The notes under the pieces were generated by a model that did not search any database, was not told where the DNA came from, and saw only the letters and a program-made list of their open reading frames with translations. 64,000 bases of DNA from Ampelomyces quisqualis (taxonomy: Eukaryota; Ascomycota; Dothideomycetes; Pleosporales; Phaeosphaeriaceae), in contig JAGTXZ010000002.1 in assembly GCA_018398575.1 (NCBI GenBank), forward strand, positions 374,501-438,500, written 5' to 3'. The position numbers and the translations under genes were made by a program. Below are positions 32,920-43,065 of this stretch, in pieces. Each line of letters opens with the position of its first letter. Position 1 is the first letter of the stretch.

Positions 32920-34086
32920 ATGCCGGGCCTCAACCACGCCATCCCGCAGCCCGACTCGAGGGAGCTTCTGCCCCCGCTGCTGGCCTGTCTCTCGACAGCG
33001 GGTACCGCCCGCGAGGCGCCGCTGGGCCTGCTGCCTCTCCTGTCGCCCATCCTGCGCCAGCGACTGCAGCTCCTCGCCTCCCACGACTGGCTCTCGCTGC
33101 TGTGCTGGGAGCGCCATGCCGCCGCAAGGCTACCCACGGTCATCGCCCAGATCCACCTCGAACCACACCCGGCTTCGGGCGAGATTGAGGTCGAGCAGCC
33201 AGACCAGATCCTCTACCGCCGCTCGGATCCCGAGACGCTGCACGCGCGTCTGGTCTTGGCCGAACTGCACCTCATGCCGACCTACCTGTGGTGTACAGGC
33301 GGAGAGGGTGGGAGCAGATGGCTTCTCGCCGAGCTGCGAGCAACCGAGGATGCCGCGGATGGGACCCAGTGGTGCACGGGCATGGGCGAGGCAAACGAGG
33401 CGGGCTTCCGCCGGCCAGCCCTCGTACAATCGCAACCTGCCCGAGCAGACGACGACGACGACGACGATGGGTCGTACTGGGCTGCGTACGATACGACGCC
33501 CGGCCGGACCCCGCAACAGAAACAGTCGCCAGCACCCGTGGCCAGTGGCAGGACTCAGATGGGCCCGTCGCAGTCAGAACGCGAGTACTTTGCGCGGTAC
33601 GCATCAGAGGTGCAGCCCGCCCTTGACGCTCACGATCCAGACGAGCAGAACCCGGCACCCGGCGAGTCGACGCTCGACGGCAACGCACTGACCTACACCC
33701 GCAAACCACAATTCGAGCCACTCGAGACATCGAACCTGGGCCCCGACGGCTACGACTCCTCGATGCCGCCATGGTACCCCAGCAACGACGCAGACGGACA
33801 GCACGGCGTCCAACGCATCGAAGCTGCCGCGCAGCCCGGGCAAATCGACTTCTCGGCCCTCAACCACCCGCGGCCTTCCTCATCTGCATCCACCAACTCT
33901 GTGGAAAGACTGGAGCGCAAGGCACAGAACTACAGCCAGGCCGAGATTGCCATCAAGCAGCACATCAGCACCGACATCAAAAGTTTGTTCCGCCTCGCCA
34001 AAGCTTCGGGTATCGACAGGGAAGAGTTTGAGAGCATCGTCAAGCGCGAGCTGGATGTGTTGCCGTTGCTTGAGCAGGAGCAATAG
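32920..34086 (+). CDS. Conserved-looking protein of unknown function
   Basis: Single exon, 388 aa, start MPGLNHAIPQPDSREL at 32920. The family is not recognised. The N-terminal 140 residues look folded (LLPPLLACLSTAG, PLLSPILRQRLQLLASHDWLSLLCW, then beta-like ARLPTVIAQIHLEPHPASGEIEVEQ and LHARLVLAELHLMPTYLWC). The middle is acidic and disordered (DDDDDDDGSYWAAYD). The C-terminal 70 residues form a helical region (AIKQHISTDIKSLFRLAKAS, EEFESIVKRELDVLPLLEQE), possibly an interaction domain. No signal or membrane segment is visible. It diverges from C2H2 regulator B across the MITE-bearing promoter. Confidence 0.75.
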   Translation: MPGLNHAIPQPDSRELLPPLLACLSTAGTAREAPLGLLPLLSPILRQRLQLLASHDWLSLLCWERHAAARLPTVIAQIHLEPHPASGEIEVEQPDQILYRRSDPETLHARLVLAELHLMPTYLWCTGGEGGSRWLLAELRATEDAADGTQWCTGMGEANEAGFRRPALVQSQPARADDDDDDDGSYWAAYDTTPGRTPQQKQSPAPVASGRTQMGPSQSEREYFARYASEVQPALDAHDPDEQNPAPGESTLDGNALTYTRKPQFEPLETSNLGPDGYDSSMPPWYPSNDADGQHGVQRIEAAAQPGQIDFSALNHPRPSSSASTNSVERLERKAQNYSQAEIAIKQHISTDIKSLFRLAKASGIDREEFESIVKRELDVLPLLEQEQ

Positions 34087-34366
34087 CCTTGCTCATCACT
34101 GAGTGGCATTGGCGAGGCGTGAAGGCCCAGGGTAGGTCAAGCAAATAGGATACCAAGTGCGGCATTTCAGGGCCTTCTCTGCCTAGCATTGGATACACCA
34201 GAATAGCATGCATACCCAGATAACGAACCATGCATCATGACCCGAAGCTTCTTTTGGGCAAGACCACGTAATTCTCCCGTTGGCCATGTTCCCAAGCATA
34301 CCATCTTGTCCATCCTCTGCCGCCATGTCCCAAACACGAGTCCATCATCCCCTCTCACGCTCACGC

Positions 34367-35224
34367 TCACGCCTTCCTCCTCCTCCCACTCCCAGCACTC
34401 GCCCCGCCAACACTCGCCCCACTAGCCTTCAACTGCTCCAAAATCTCCGCCGCATTCGACGCGTCCACACTAAACGTCTTCTGGCCCTGATCGGGCGCAC
34501 TCGCATTCGCACTTCCGCGCCCAATTTCCTCGACAACGTTGTTCGGGTCCGCGGCGCCAATGACAGGGACTTCGGACGCGAGCCATTGCTGGAAAGGTTT
34601 GGCGACAAAGTACCCATCCGCCGTGAACCAGCGCGTCATGGGCGCGCGGACGTGGATTGTTTGCGCGAGGGCGGAAGCGGGGGTGGAGAAGGTGATGTCG
34701 GCTTCGTAGATGGGAATGTGTTTCTTCGTGCGGGAGGATATGCGGACCTATGGCGGACAAGCGGTCAGGACTTTTTGTCGTGTGCGAAGGAATATATACC
34801 ATGGACATGGACCCTGCTTGGGGCTGCGAGAGAATCGACCTACCTTCCCAGTCCGTCCTTCCCCCTCATACACTACCCCCTTCTCCACCACCCACAGCCA
34901 ATACGAATACGCGCCGTTGAGCGCAAAATACGCCGCGACGGCAGGCGCCGTGTACGGCTTGGACGTGTCCCATCCGAATTTCCAGTCGAGGTAGAAGAGC
35001 GCGCCGGCGATGGCGACGGCGGCGTAGCCGAGCACCAGGCGCACGTCGGTTTGGGTGTGGATTTGGCGGAATTTGAGCGAGTGGAGGTAGTTGGGGAGAG
35101 CGTCGTCGGTGGTGTTTTTGAGGTCTGGGGGGGGGGGCCTTGTCAGATTGTCTGTGTGATAATCATGCTGCGAGGTCGACTTACCGGACAGTGAGTGCAC
35201 TGCTATTTTTTGGGAGGCGGACAT
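34367..35224 (-). CDS. SPC2: Signal peptidase complex subunit 2 (SPC2/SPC25)
   Basis: Accessory subunit of the ER signal peptidase complex that contacts the Sec61 translocon, 233 aa. Exons: 35224-35185, 35124-34844 and 34747-34367. Exon 1 gives MSASQKIAVHSLS; intron 1 ends in a 12-C tract and CAG. Features are the family-typical LKNTTDDALPNYLHSLKF, then DVRLVLGYAAVAIAGALFYLD and AVAAYFALNGAYSYWLWVVE, two closely spaced membrane helices forming a hairpin. The cytosolic C-terminal domain runs VRISSRTKKHIPIYEADITF to MTRWFTADGYFVAKPFQQWL. The tail is Gly/Ser-rich with a basic end. It diverges from EMC3 with about 200 bases between start codons. Confidence 0.93.
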
Positions 35225-35425
35225 GGCGGGAGGTTGGATTCGCTGTGCAATTCGCAGCAGAAGTGGAGAAAGTGGTTTGCTGATGATCGCTTTGGTGGGT
35301 TGCAAAGGTGTCCACTCAGCCAAGGCGCGGCGGAGCTCTTGGTTTGTGCACTTGCACCGTTGAGCCTCACTCACCACCGCTACCCTCCCTTTTTCGACGC
35401 GTGCATCTCGTGTATTACCGGCAAC
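35225..35425. promoter_or_regulatory. Compact bidirectional promoter SPC2 / EMC3
   Basis: Only 201 bases separate the divergent start codons of two ER membrane-protein genes, so promoter and 5' leaders of both must lie here or overlap. No clear TATA box was seen. Confidence 0.7.
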
Positions 35426-36498
35426 ATGTCACAGCCCGTGGTGCAGACGATCCACAGGGATCCCGCCTTGTTGTACGTCGAAGCGTGGTCTGGACAGGCA
35501 TGCAATGGCACTACTGACACGGGTCCAGTTGGTGGATATTGCTCCCCATTACGGTGGTCATGGTGCATCTTCCATTCTTCTGCCGTCTTCAAGGCGGATT
35601 CTCTAACAAGGTCCCAGATCCTCACAGGCATCCTCCGCCACTACGCCATGACGCTCCTCCAAACGACCCCCAAGAAACAAGACCTCCCCAAGATCCGCCA
35701 ACAGCGCTCCCTCGTCCGCGGCGTCAACCTGCGCACCAACGCAAACGTCATTTCGCCATGGTCCTTTGCCGCGAGAAAAGGCTACATGGTCCAGGCGTAC
35801 CAGGAAGGCAAGTTCCTGGCGGACCCGGAGTCGAGGGGCAAGCCGCGACCGAATCCTATGAGCGATCCGGCCGCCATGGAGGGTATGATGGGCATGATGA
35901 AGGGGAATATGGCCATGATGATTCCGCAGAGCTTGATCATGGGGTGGATTAATGCCTTCTTCTCGGGCTTTGTTATCAGTGAGTGTATCCCTTCCCTTTC
36001 TCACTCTCTGTGGAGGGCAGACATGGTGCCTTGGCCCGCCCGCAGATGCTGCTACTCATGCGTCCATCTTCGCCGTAATCGCTAACTGCTGTCGATGTAC
36101 AGTGAAACTCCCCTTTCCATTGACGCCACAATTCAAGTCAATGCTGCAGTCTGGGGTTGGCACTCGCGATCTCGACGTCAGATGGGTCTCGAGTTTGTCG
36201 TGGTACTTTTTGACGCTGTTCGGTCTGCAGCCAGTGTACAACTTTATTTTGGGAAGCAACAATGGTTCGTCTCCACGCCCCTACATGCGGCCAAGTGTAT
36301 ACTAACAGGTGCCCCTTTGCAGCTGCCAACCAGGTGACACAGCAGATGGCAATGTCCAACCCGGGTGCGGGCATCATGGGTCCGGAACAAGATCCCGATA
36401 AGCTCTTCCTGAGCGAAGCCGAGAATCTGGAGGTGTTGGACCACCAGTGGATCCTCGAGGGCATTGAAGAGCGCCTGGTAGCCAAGTTTGCTACGTAG
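35426..36498 (+). CDS. EMC3: ER membrane protein complex subunit 3
   Basis: Core subunit of the ER membrane protein complex, an insertase for tail-anchored and multi-pass proteins; related to Oxa1/YidC. 259 aa, the usual length. Five exons: 35426-35472, 35529-35562, 35618-35978, 36103-36264, 36323-36498, with consistent phases. Splicing gives MSQPVVQTIHRDPALLFWWI with the first helix ending ILTGILRHYAM; then the cytosolic loop QQRSLVRGVNLRTNANVISP; the Met-rich MEGMMGMMKGNMAMMIPQSL; a helix ending FFSGFVI followed by MKLPFPLTPQFKSMLQSGV; and the conserved DVRWVSSLSWYFLTLFGLQP. The C-terminus is cytosolic (DKLFLSEAENLEVLDHQWIL). The 34-nt second exon is easily missed. Confidence 0.96.
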
Positions 36499-37659
36499 AA
36501 GCGATGCGATGTGGCGTTTTGGGCGGAAAGGAATGTACAGCCATAGACAAGGTCGTCGTAAGCCTGCGTCCCAAGCAGGACAGAGGGCGCCTGATGCGCA
36601 CAGCCGGTGCAGAGACGGCCAATTTCTATGACAGTCTACAAGTCCTCCCGTCCCAGTGCTGTGGTAACTGTGCATGGGGTGATAGGATTCCGGAATGCCA
36701 GGAGGTCGGAGATCTGCGGGGGCGGCAGCATAGCTGACAAGCCAAGGGTGTTCTTGTTCCCAGACGTCTGCGGCACGCACCGCCCCCAATTGCGCCCCCA
36801 ACACCCGAGAGCAACCACGAGAACCTTGTCAGCGACGGGTCAGTCGTCCGCGGACGCAAGACACGTACACGCGCTTCACCACGTGCACTAGTCGCAATGT
36901 ACGACGTCGCTTCTCAACCACTGATTCCTCCTGCATCGCGAGACCGGTGCGGGAGTACAGAAACATGTGCTGATGCCCGGCCTCCGGATAAAGCTGTCGC
37001 CGAAAGCTCCCACGACCCAATCGTCGAGTGATTCGTCTCGCTTCCTCTTGTCCTCGACTCCTCTTCTCACCATGTCTTTGCTTTTTTCCGGCCCCCAACG
37101 GTCGAACCAGGTTAGCGTTCGCCTTGCCTAGTCTCGTCCGCTTGTATCGTGCCGGGCTTGCCAGCATGGTTCTGCTGCTCGTCGCCCCTCAGGCACAAAG
37201 GTGGGCTGGGGGCCTTTGCAATCCGGTAGTGATCTGCTGTAGCCATGGCGCAATGGCCTTCATGTCCGGGGGCTTGAGCTCCCGGCTTTTCCTAGACTGC
37301 TGCGGCGGCCAGAGCCAGACGCCCACATAGGGACTTTCAAGCGACCGTCCCCACCGGTGAAGGCAGAGGATGCAGGGGTGGTGCGCAGCGGCTGCTGATT
37401 GGTCGATAGCAATGCGGCTCTGCGAATCCAACATGTTAAAGCGGAGTGAGAGAGCAAGATGGCGTGCAACCCAAGCTCAAGTACCGTCTTACTGCCTTGG
37501 ACGGCGATATCTGCTTGCTTCATCTTGCGTTTTACTTTCCATGGACCCAGCCACGACGGCCTGCCACTTCCTATCCTGAGTCTTCTCCTGACTGAGCCAT
37601 TCCGTATCTAATCCTCCTACACTGCCTTGTCTCGCATTCCTTTCGGACTAATCCTAGTC
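36499..37659. other. Intergenic region EMC3 to C2H2 regulator C
   Basis: 1.16 kb with no supported gene. A minus-strand frame at 36829-37167 shows no recognisable content. Probably EMC3 3' sequence and a long promoter or leader for the C2H2 gene. Confidence 0.4.
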
Positions 37660-39186
37660 ATGGCCAATCAATTTGGACATCTGCCGCAGATGCCTCAGAC
37701 CATGGGCGAATCACGCTACCGTTCTTGGGGCGTCGAGTCGTATGGCTACACGAGCACATACAAACCAGGGAATGCGACCTTCAGATCGAATGAGGACATA
37801 TACTTTGACGACTTTGACAACGGCATTGTCAGCGTGCAGCCGATAGACCGGTTTATGCAAGACCCATACCCTCTAGCACAAGGAGTGCTTCATGCCAACT
37901 TCCCTGTCCAGCGACAAATGTGCACGCAGTACGAGTCACTATGGTCAGCAGCAGACTGCTTCCGGAATGTCTCGCCAGACCGAACCTCTGGCTCAGATCA
38001 CTCGAGCTACCATCTTCATTCGCCGCAAGTAAATCACGCTGGCCCCTATGGAAGCCCGACCGGAAGCTTCTCGCCATCGGCACTACCATTCCAGACGACT
38101 GAGCTGTTCAAAGACTCTGCCTATCCTTCGCACTCGCCATTGCTCGGCGGGAGTGTCAGCCTACGCCAGCTTGAATATGAACACCACCCGGAGCCTGTGC
38201 TTGAAGCTGTTCAGAAAGGCATCGAGGATGTCGCCTCGGTGCATGAAGCTGGGTGTGAAGACAAACACACTGTCGTCGCGAAAGAGACTCATAGTCCCAC
38301 TGACTCTGCTGACTCTGGCATTGGTAGATCGGTTCGTGATGCCGAATCGGTCCAGCCGATGGACAACCAGGATTTTCGCGACGATCCAGCTTCTGACTCA
38401 GACTACAAGCCAATCAGTCGATCAAGCAAGCGCACACGATATTCGGCTTCCAACAGCAGTCCAAACGGGATCTTAAAGCGAACGGAATCGAGCATCTCGA
38501 AGTCATCCACCTCTGGCAAGGTCATCAAGAGACACCGACGAGCATCAAACGCCGCAAAAAAGCACATCGAGATCGACGATGAACGGCGACCCTTCTTCCC
38601 CTGTCCCCTCGCCGCATACGGCTGCGTTTCCACATTCTCCTCCAAAAACGAATGGAAGCGACACGTCAGCACGCAACACGTCAAACTCGGCTTCTGGCGC
38701 TGCGACCTCTGCCCCCCATCCACCGACGCCAAAGACAACCGCACCGTCTACTACAACGACTTCAACCGCAAAGACCTCTTCACACAACACCTTCGCCGCA
38801 TGCACGCTGCGCCCAAGAACGATCCTTCCCGACCAGCGAGGGACTTCCCCGTCAACGAAGATAACCTCGCAGACCACCAGTCGCGCTGCCTCTTATCGCT
38901 CCGCAAAGCACCTAGACGTTCGAGCTGTCTTTTCTGCGACAAGACGTTCCATGGCGCGACGAGTTGGGAAGAGCGCATTGAACATGTGGGCAGGCATTTG
39001 GAGAAGGATAACAGACGCAGCAACGACATGTTAGATATAAAAGCGTGGAATAAGGATCAAGAGCTTGAACGGTATTTACTTGACGAGGGATTGATTGCGT
39101 GGGAACATGGGGAGTGGAGGATTAGTGATGGAAAACGCGTCAGGCACGATTATGATAGCGACGAGAACTCTGATGACGATGAGTGA
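37660..39186 (+). CDS. C2H2 zinc-finger regulator C
   Basis: Putative C2H2 regulator, single exon, 508 aa, start MANQFGHLPQMPQTMGES at 37660. Residues 1-300 are disordered with acidic and Ser-rich stretches; a basic patch (KVIKRHRRASNAAKKH) precedes the fingers and may be a nuclear signal. Fingers in order: CPLAAYGCVSTFSSKNEWKRH (with a C-x5-C spacing), CDLCPP with a long insertion and FNRKDLFTQHLRRMH, and CLFCDKTFHGATSWEERIEH with HVGRHL. After the fingers a conserved-looking helix with a hydrophobic EHGEWRISDGKRV end follows. This order (KRH finger, widened DxFxxHL finger, last TSW finger) matches regulators A and B. Targets are unknown. Confidence 0.85.
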   Translation: MANQFGHLPQMPQTMGESRYRSWGVESYGYTSTYKPGNATFRSNEDIYFDDFDNGIVSVQPIDRFMQDPYPLAQGVLHANFPVQRQMCTQYESLWSAADCFRNVSPDRTSGSDHSSYHLHSPQVNHAGPYGSPTGSFSPSALPFQTTELFKDSAYPSHSPLLGGSVSLRQLEYEHHPEPVLEAVQKGIEDVASVHEAGCEDKHTVVAKETHSPTDSADSGIGRSVRDAESVQPMDNQDFRDDPASDSDYKPISRSSKRTRYSASNSSPNGILKRTESSISKSSTSGKVIKRHRRASNAAKKHIEIDDERRPFFPCPLAAYGCVSTFSSKNEWKRHVSTQHVKLGFWRCDLCPPSTDAKDNRTVYYNDFNRKDLFTQHLRRMHAAPKNDPSRPARDFPVNEDNLADHQSRCLLSLRKAPRRSSCLFCDKTFHGATSWEERIEHVGRHLEKDNRRSNDMLDIKAWNKDQELERYLLDEGLIAWEHGEWRISDGKRVRHDYDSDENSDDDE

Positions 39187-40942
39187 AGATGCGGGCTCAC
39201 ATGACTTCTACAGCCTGGTACTTTTTCCCCTGTTGTTACGGTGTGGATGTTCGATACGATACCCTTTTGTTTCCAGCGCGTTGGCTTTGGTTGGTGGAAA
39301 AATCGTTTCGCTTGAATTTCGCTACGTTGAACATGGCATTCCTTTCTGAGTCTATCCTTCGGTAATACTCGGTGGAAACCCTAGTATGCATAGCCACTTC
39401 GCTTCCACTTTATGCCCCAGGCCAGCTTCCTTGACAGCCACACTCACCCAGCCCCCAAGTCCCACTGCCCCCGACATGTCAACGCCTCTACGACGGTAGA
39501 CTTACACTGCCCATCCACATCCCCCACGCCCTTCACTGTACCACTAACCATGCGAAACAACTCTCCACCCTCGTCCCCACCGCTCACCGCACCCCAACAT
39601 GCACCAGTCCGACAATCAAACTTCAAAATGAAACAATACTTCAAAAACCCCAAAGCTCATAAGCGAACATCAACGCCAATATCTCTTTTAACCCTCTTGA
39701 GTCGCTGCAGGGGAATGGCAGATAGCTTGACACATCGTCGTCGTCGTCGTCGGTACATCTATTTTGCCCTGCTTTACCCACCATATTTTCATGTTCTTGC
39801 ACAAGACAGATCAAGAAATTAAAGATAGGACGGTTGTGGTTCAGCAGGGGGGGGGATATTGTGCTGCGTACACCATGTCAGAGAAGATGGGGATACGGTA
39901 GTAAGGTTAATAATGTGTACAGTGCGCTGCTGAGAGGACGGTCAAGGCGAAGATCGAGATGATGGTGGGTAGAAGAGAGGTGTAATGCTGATTCGTAATT
40001 TTACGGGGGGTGTGAAGTGTGCGGGGAATGGGGTTGTGGGGGTGGAGACTATGTAATACGTCTACCGAGTAGGGAGCAACTGGGTCTTGAGCAAAGTGTC
40101 TTGATTCTTCAAGCGGTTAGAAGGAGAGGTTTGTTTTAGTTTTTTTTGGCGAGTTGTGCTGCTACTGCTGATTTAATGCTGCCTTTTTGGTTCAGCGAGA
40201 GCGCCGATTCATATGGGTTTGTGAATGGGTTGCCTAGATTTGAGGAAATGGACAGGCACAAATCACTTTTTGGCGACAGCTTTCCAATATCCTTATTGTA
40301 TGTGAATAAAGAGTCGGTTGTGGAGGGTCTCTGTGCACGGGTACCGATATGGTTCAGCACGATTACTGCTACGGTAGCCAACAGCGAAATCCGTAGAGCA
40401 AGACGCGTGTGAGAAAGAAAAAGCATCGGCAGACTCTCCTAGGTCAGAAGAGAGGTTTCAATCTCAATTTGACGATACAGGGCGGGCATTCACTACAGAG
40501 TTTGGCTGGACATCAAATTGAACCTCGCACAAAGAGTAGACGGAGAAGAGATCACTGTTGGCACATAGCTCGTGGTAGTACAAGGTGTAGTACACAAGAA
40601 CTACAATGCACAACAACATGCCCAACTGGTAATTGCCCAAGTCAGAGATGGCGGCTTAACACGCGGCCGTGTGTTCAAAGTCTGTTGATTTGTTTTTGTT
40701 GCACCCTTTCGTTTGTATTACGGCCAACCTGGCGTATTACGGGCACTGTATTGCCCGTGCCTTCACCTTGTCACACACTCTTTTCCCTCTCACCGATGAC
40801 TCCGCTCTCCTTCATCTTAGGTCCCCTGATCCGTTTGTCCTTAAGTTCTTCCATATAAGACGTCCTCCCACTCACCAACCCGCCTTTCCTATACCCCACT
40901 CTTCAGATCCTGCACCCCCGGCAGATTGCTACAACAAGAACC
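39187..40942. other. Intergenic region with one doubtful small gene
   Basis: 1.75 kb between regulator C and the KP4-like gene. It includes a (GTC)n/CGTCGT run near 39738, a poly-G run near 39847 and the doubtful small frame at 40136-40426. Confidence 0.4.
40136..40426 (-). CDS. Doubtful small protein with N-terminal hydrophobic segment
   Basis: 96-aa open frame. The N-terminus (MLFLSHTRLALRISLLATVA, continuing hydrophobic) resembles a signal peptide or signal anchor; the rest is polar and Ser/Asn-rich (KSAVAAQLAKKN end). No family is recognised and there is no supporting splice structure. It could be a genuine small secreted protein or chance. Confidence 0.3.
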   Translation of the reverse strand: MLFLSHTRLALRISLLATVAVIVLNHIGTRAQRPSTTDSLFTYNKDIGKLSPKSDLCLSISSNLGNPFTNPYESALSLNQKGSIKSAVAAQLAKKN

Positions 40943-42253
40943 ATGCGGAACTACATCTTCGCCATCATGATGGTCTTTGTCCTTACTTGGGCACTGGCCG
41001 TCACTGCGCTGCCATCGAGTAAGTAAGTCGAGTCTCCGCCGCGAGCGAGTTTCTAGTACTAATTGACACGACAGATGTCAACGGCGAGCCCGGGATCTCT
41101 CTCCGTGACGATTTCGCGCCTGACGCTGCGCTTCTCGGTATCAATTGCAAAGGGAGCAGCGAGTGTGGAGGCTTCTGTAACCCCAATATCCACGACATCA
41201 AGGCCTTCGTCGATACTATTGGTAAGTGCGCGAGACGATGACCCCAAGGCCAAATCGCGAAGTGCCTGCCGTGTGGTAGGTAGGCACAATCGGTCGCGCT
41301 TTTTCCACTCGAGAGCTGTTACTGACCACAAGTGCGCGTACAGACGACAACAAGGAGTTTGCCATCGGCCAACAGATTGCCTGCCATGCGTGCCAAATCT
41401 GCTCGACTTGCCCCGACAACGACAAGCGAGGTATCTGTGTCTTTCCCCAGAAGCTCAAGTCCGGTGAGAAGGTCACTGGAAAGCAGGTTAAGGATTCAGT
41501 CAATACTCTCATCGGCCATGGGTGCAAGAAGTGTGGCAGCAACCCCATCCACCCTGGCAACAACGTCAATGATGGCGAGATCACGATCAACTTTGTCCGC
41601 AATTTCTGCAGGACTGGTGTATGTGCCGATACGGATGCGACAGTCTTACCTCGCGAAGAGATTGAGTAAAAGAGCGTGAATGATGCCCCTGCTTGGGTGA
41701 CTCGTCCTGATCGCGTCTCAGAGACGGCATTGGACATCAGTCCTCGTGCAGCGGCCCCCGACAGCCTCCATACTCTGCTTGGCATCAACTGCCGTGGTAG
41801 TGCGTACTGTTCTCTGAACTGCCGCCGCGACATCTTCCAGTTGAAGTGGTACATTGACAGGATCAGTACGTGTTGAATGTACAGACGCGGGACATGGATA
41901 CTGACATCAGCTAGACCCAAATACCCAATACAGCATCGGCCAACAAGTTGCATGTGTGGTCTGCAAGGGCACCGATCACGGCATTTGCGCGTTTCCACAG
42001 AAACTACACAGGGACGAGAAGATTTCTGGCGCGACTGTTCAGAAGCTGTTCCAGGATATCATCAACCATGGTTGCAAGGGTCAGTAATTGCGCACTAGAT
42101 ATCAATTAGCCATGACTGACAGTATCGACAGGTTGTGGAAGCGCACCTTTGCGTCCAGGTAACAATGTCAATGACGGTGAATTGACGGTCAACTACTCGG
42201 ACTATACCTGCCAGGAGGGCATTTGTCTGACTGCCAGCACCGCAACTGTCTAG
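40943..42253 (+). CDS. Secreted KP4-like (killer toxin family) protein with two domains
   Basis: Homologous to the KP4 killer toxin family: small Cys-rich proteins known from a Ustilago virus toxin and from fungal genomes, reported to block calcium channels and fungal growth. Two successive KP4-like domains are visible, each starting LGIN-C-(K/R)-G and containing a HGC-x2-CGS block and a PGNNVNDGE strand. The first has a hydrophobic signal-like N-terminus encoded by 40943-41018; the second has none. Coding segments: 40943-41018, 41075-41221, 41344-41665, 41741-41865, 41915-42079, 42132-42253, with phases consistent throughout. The weak point is the fourth junction: if its GTAAAA donor is not used, domain 1 ends at a TAA at 41667 and domain 2 is an orphan downstream unit. 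Activity is not predictable. Confidence 0.8.
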
Positions 42254-43065
42254 ATCGGGATCAAATCACACGACCTGAAAACCCAGAGCTTTGAAGACGC
42301 CCAAGAGGGAAATCGAAATGCAAGAAAGAGGCGAGCTAGGTAGGTAGGTAGGTAGGTAGGTAGGTAGGTGGTTCGTACTTCTCAAATGAACCATGTACCA
42401 CCTAGTTCAGCCGGGGGGTTTGTTTAGAACAATACATACCTATACCCATACCTTTACCAATCAGTCTAATACTACGCCGGATTACCTCGCTGGGAAAGAA
42501 AGGGCTCCTATGCACTACTCAGGTGCAAGTATCAATTACTTTGGTACATGAAAAATGTTCATCATTGTCATTGTCTTGGCATGTCCTGCTACTATGACCA
42601 TGCTCCTGTCCAGCAGCTATTGGCTTAATGATAGCTGAAGCCGGCTACGGTTTGTCATGGTAAAAAAGTGTTTCAGAAATAGCCGTGTCGAAGTCCGGAT
42701 GGACTTCCGTGTGCAACAAATAACAAATTCGCAAGATTTGTGGGGTATCTGCACGCTGAGAAAATGGTGCATGGCCGAAAATAACGCATACCGACGGTGT
42801 ACTTCGTACGGCAAGCAAAGGGCATGGCAGAAAAGCGCTTCATGCGGGACGTCCCTACAATGTTAAAGAAAATAGGTTCTAGCAAACCTGATATCAAAGG
42901 CTCATCGCAGTCATAGTAGACGTGCGCATCTAGTGTTGAGCAGCTGATGAATTCAATAGTCAGTCAGGCCACAGAGAGTCCATGAAAATATTTCACGTCG
43001 AGCGAAGAAGATTCTTCATCCTACTCATGTGTTTGGGAAGAGCATCGTGGACACTCGCTCCTTCC
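42254..43065. other. Intergenic region with GGTA microsatellite
   Basis: About 800 bases between the KP4-like gene and the minus-strand Ser/Pro-rich gene. A TAGG tetranucleotide run lies at about 42338-42368 (eight units). Nothing else supported. Confidence 0.6.
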
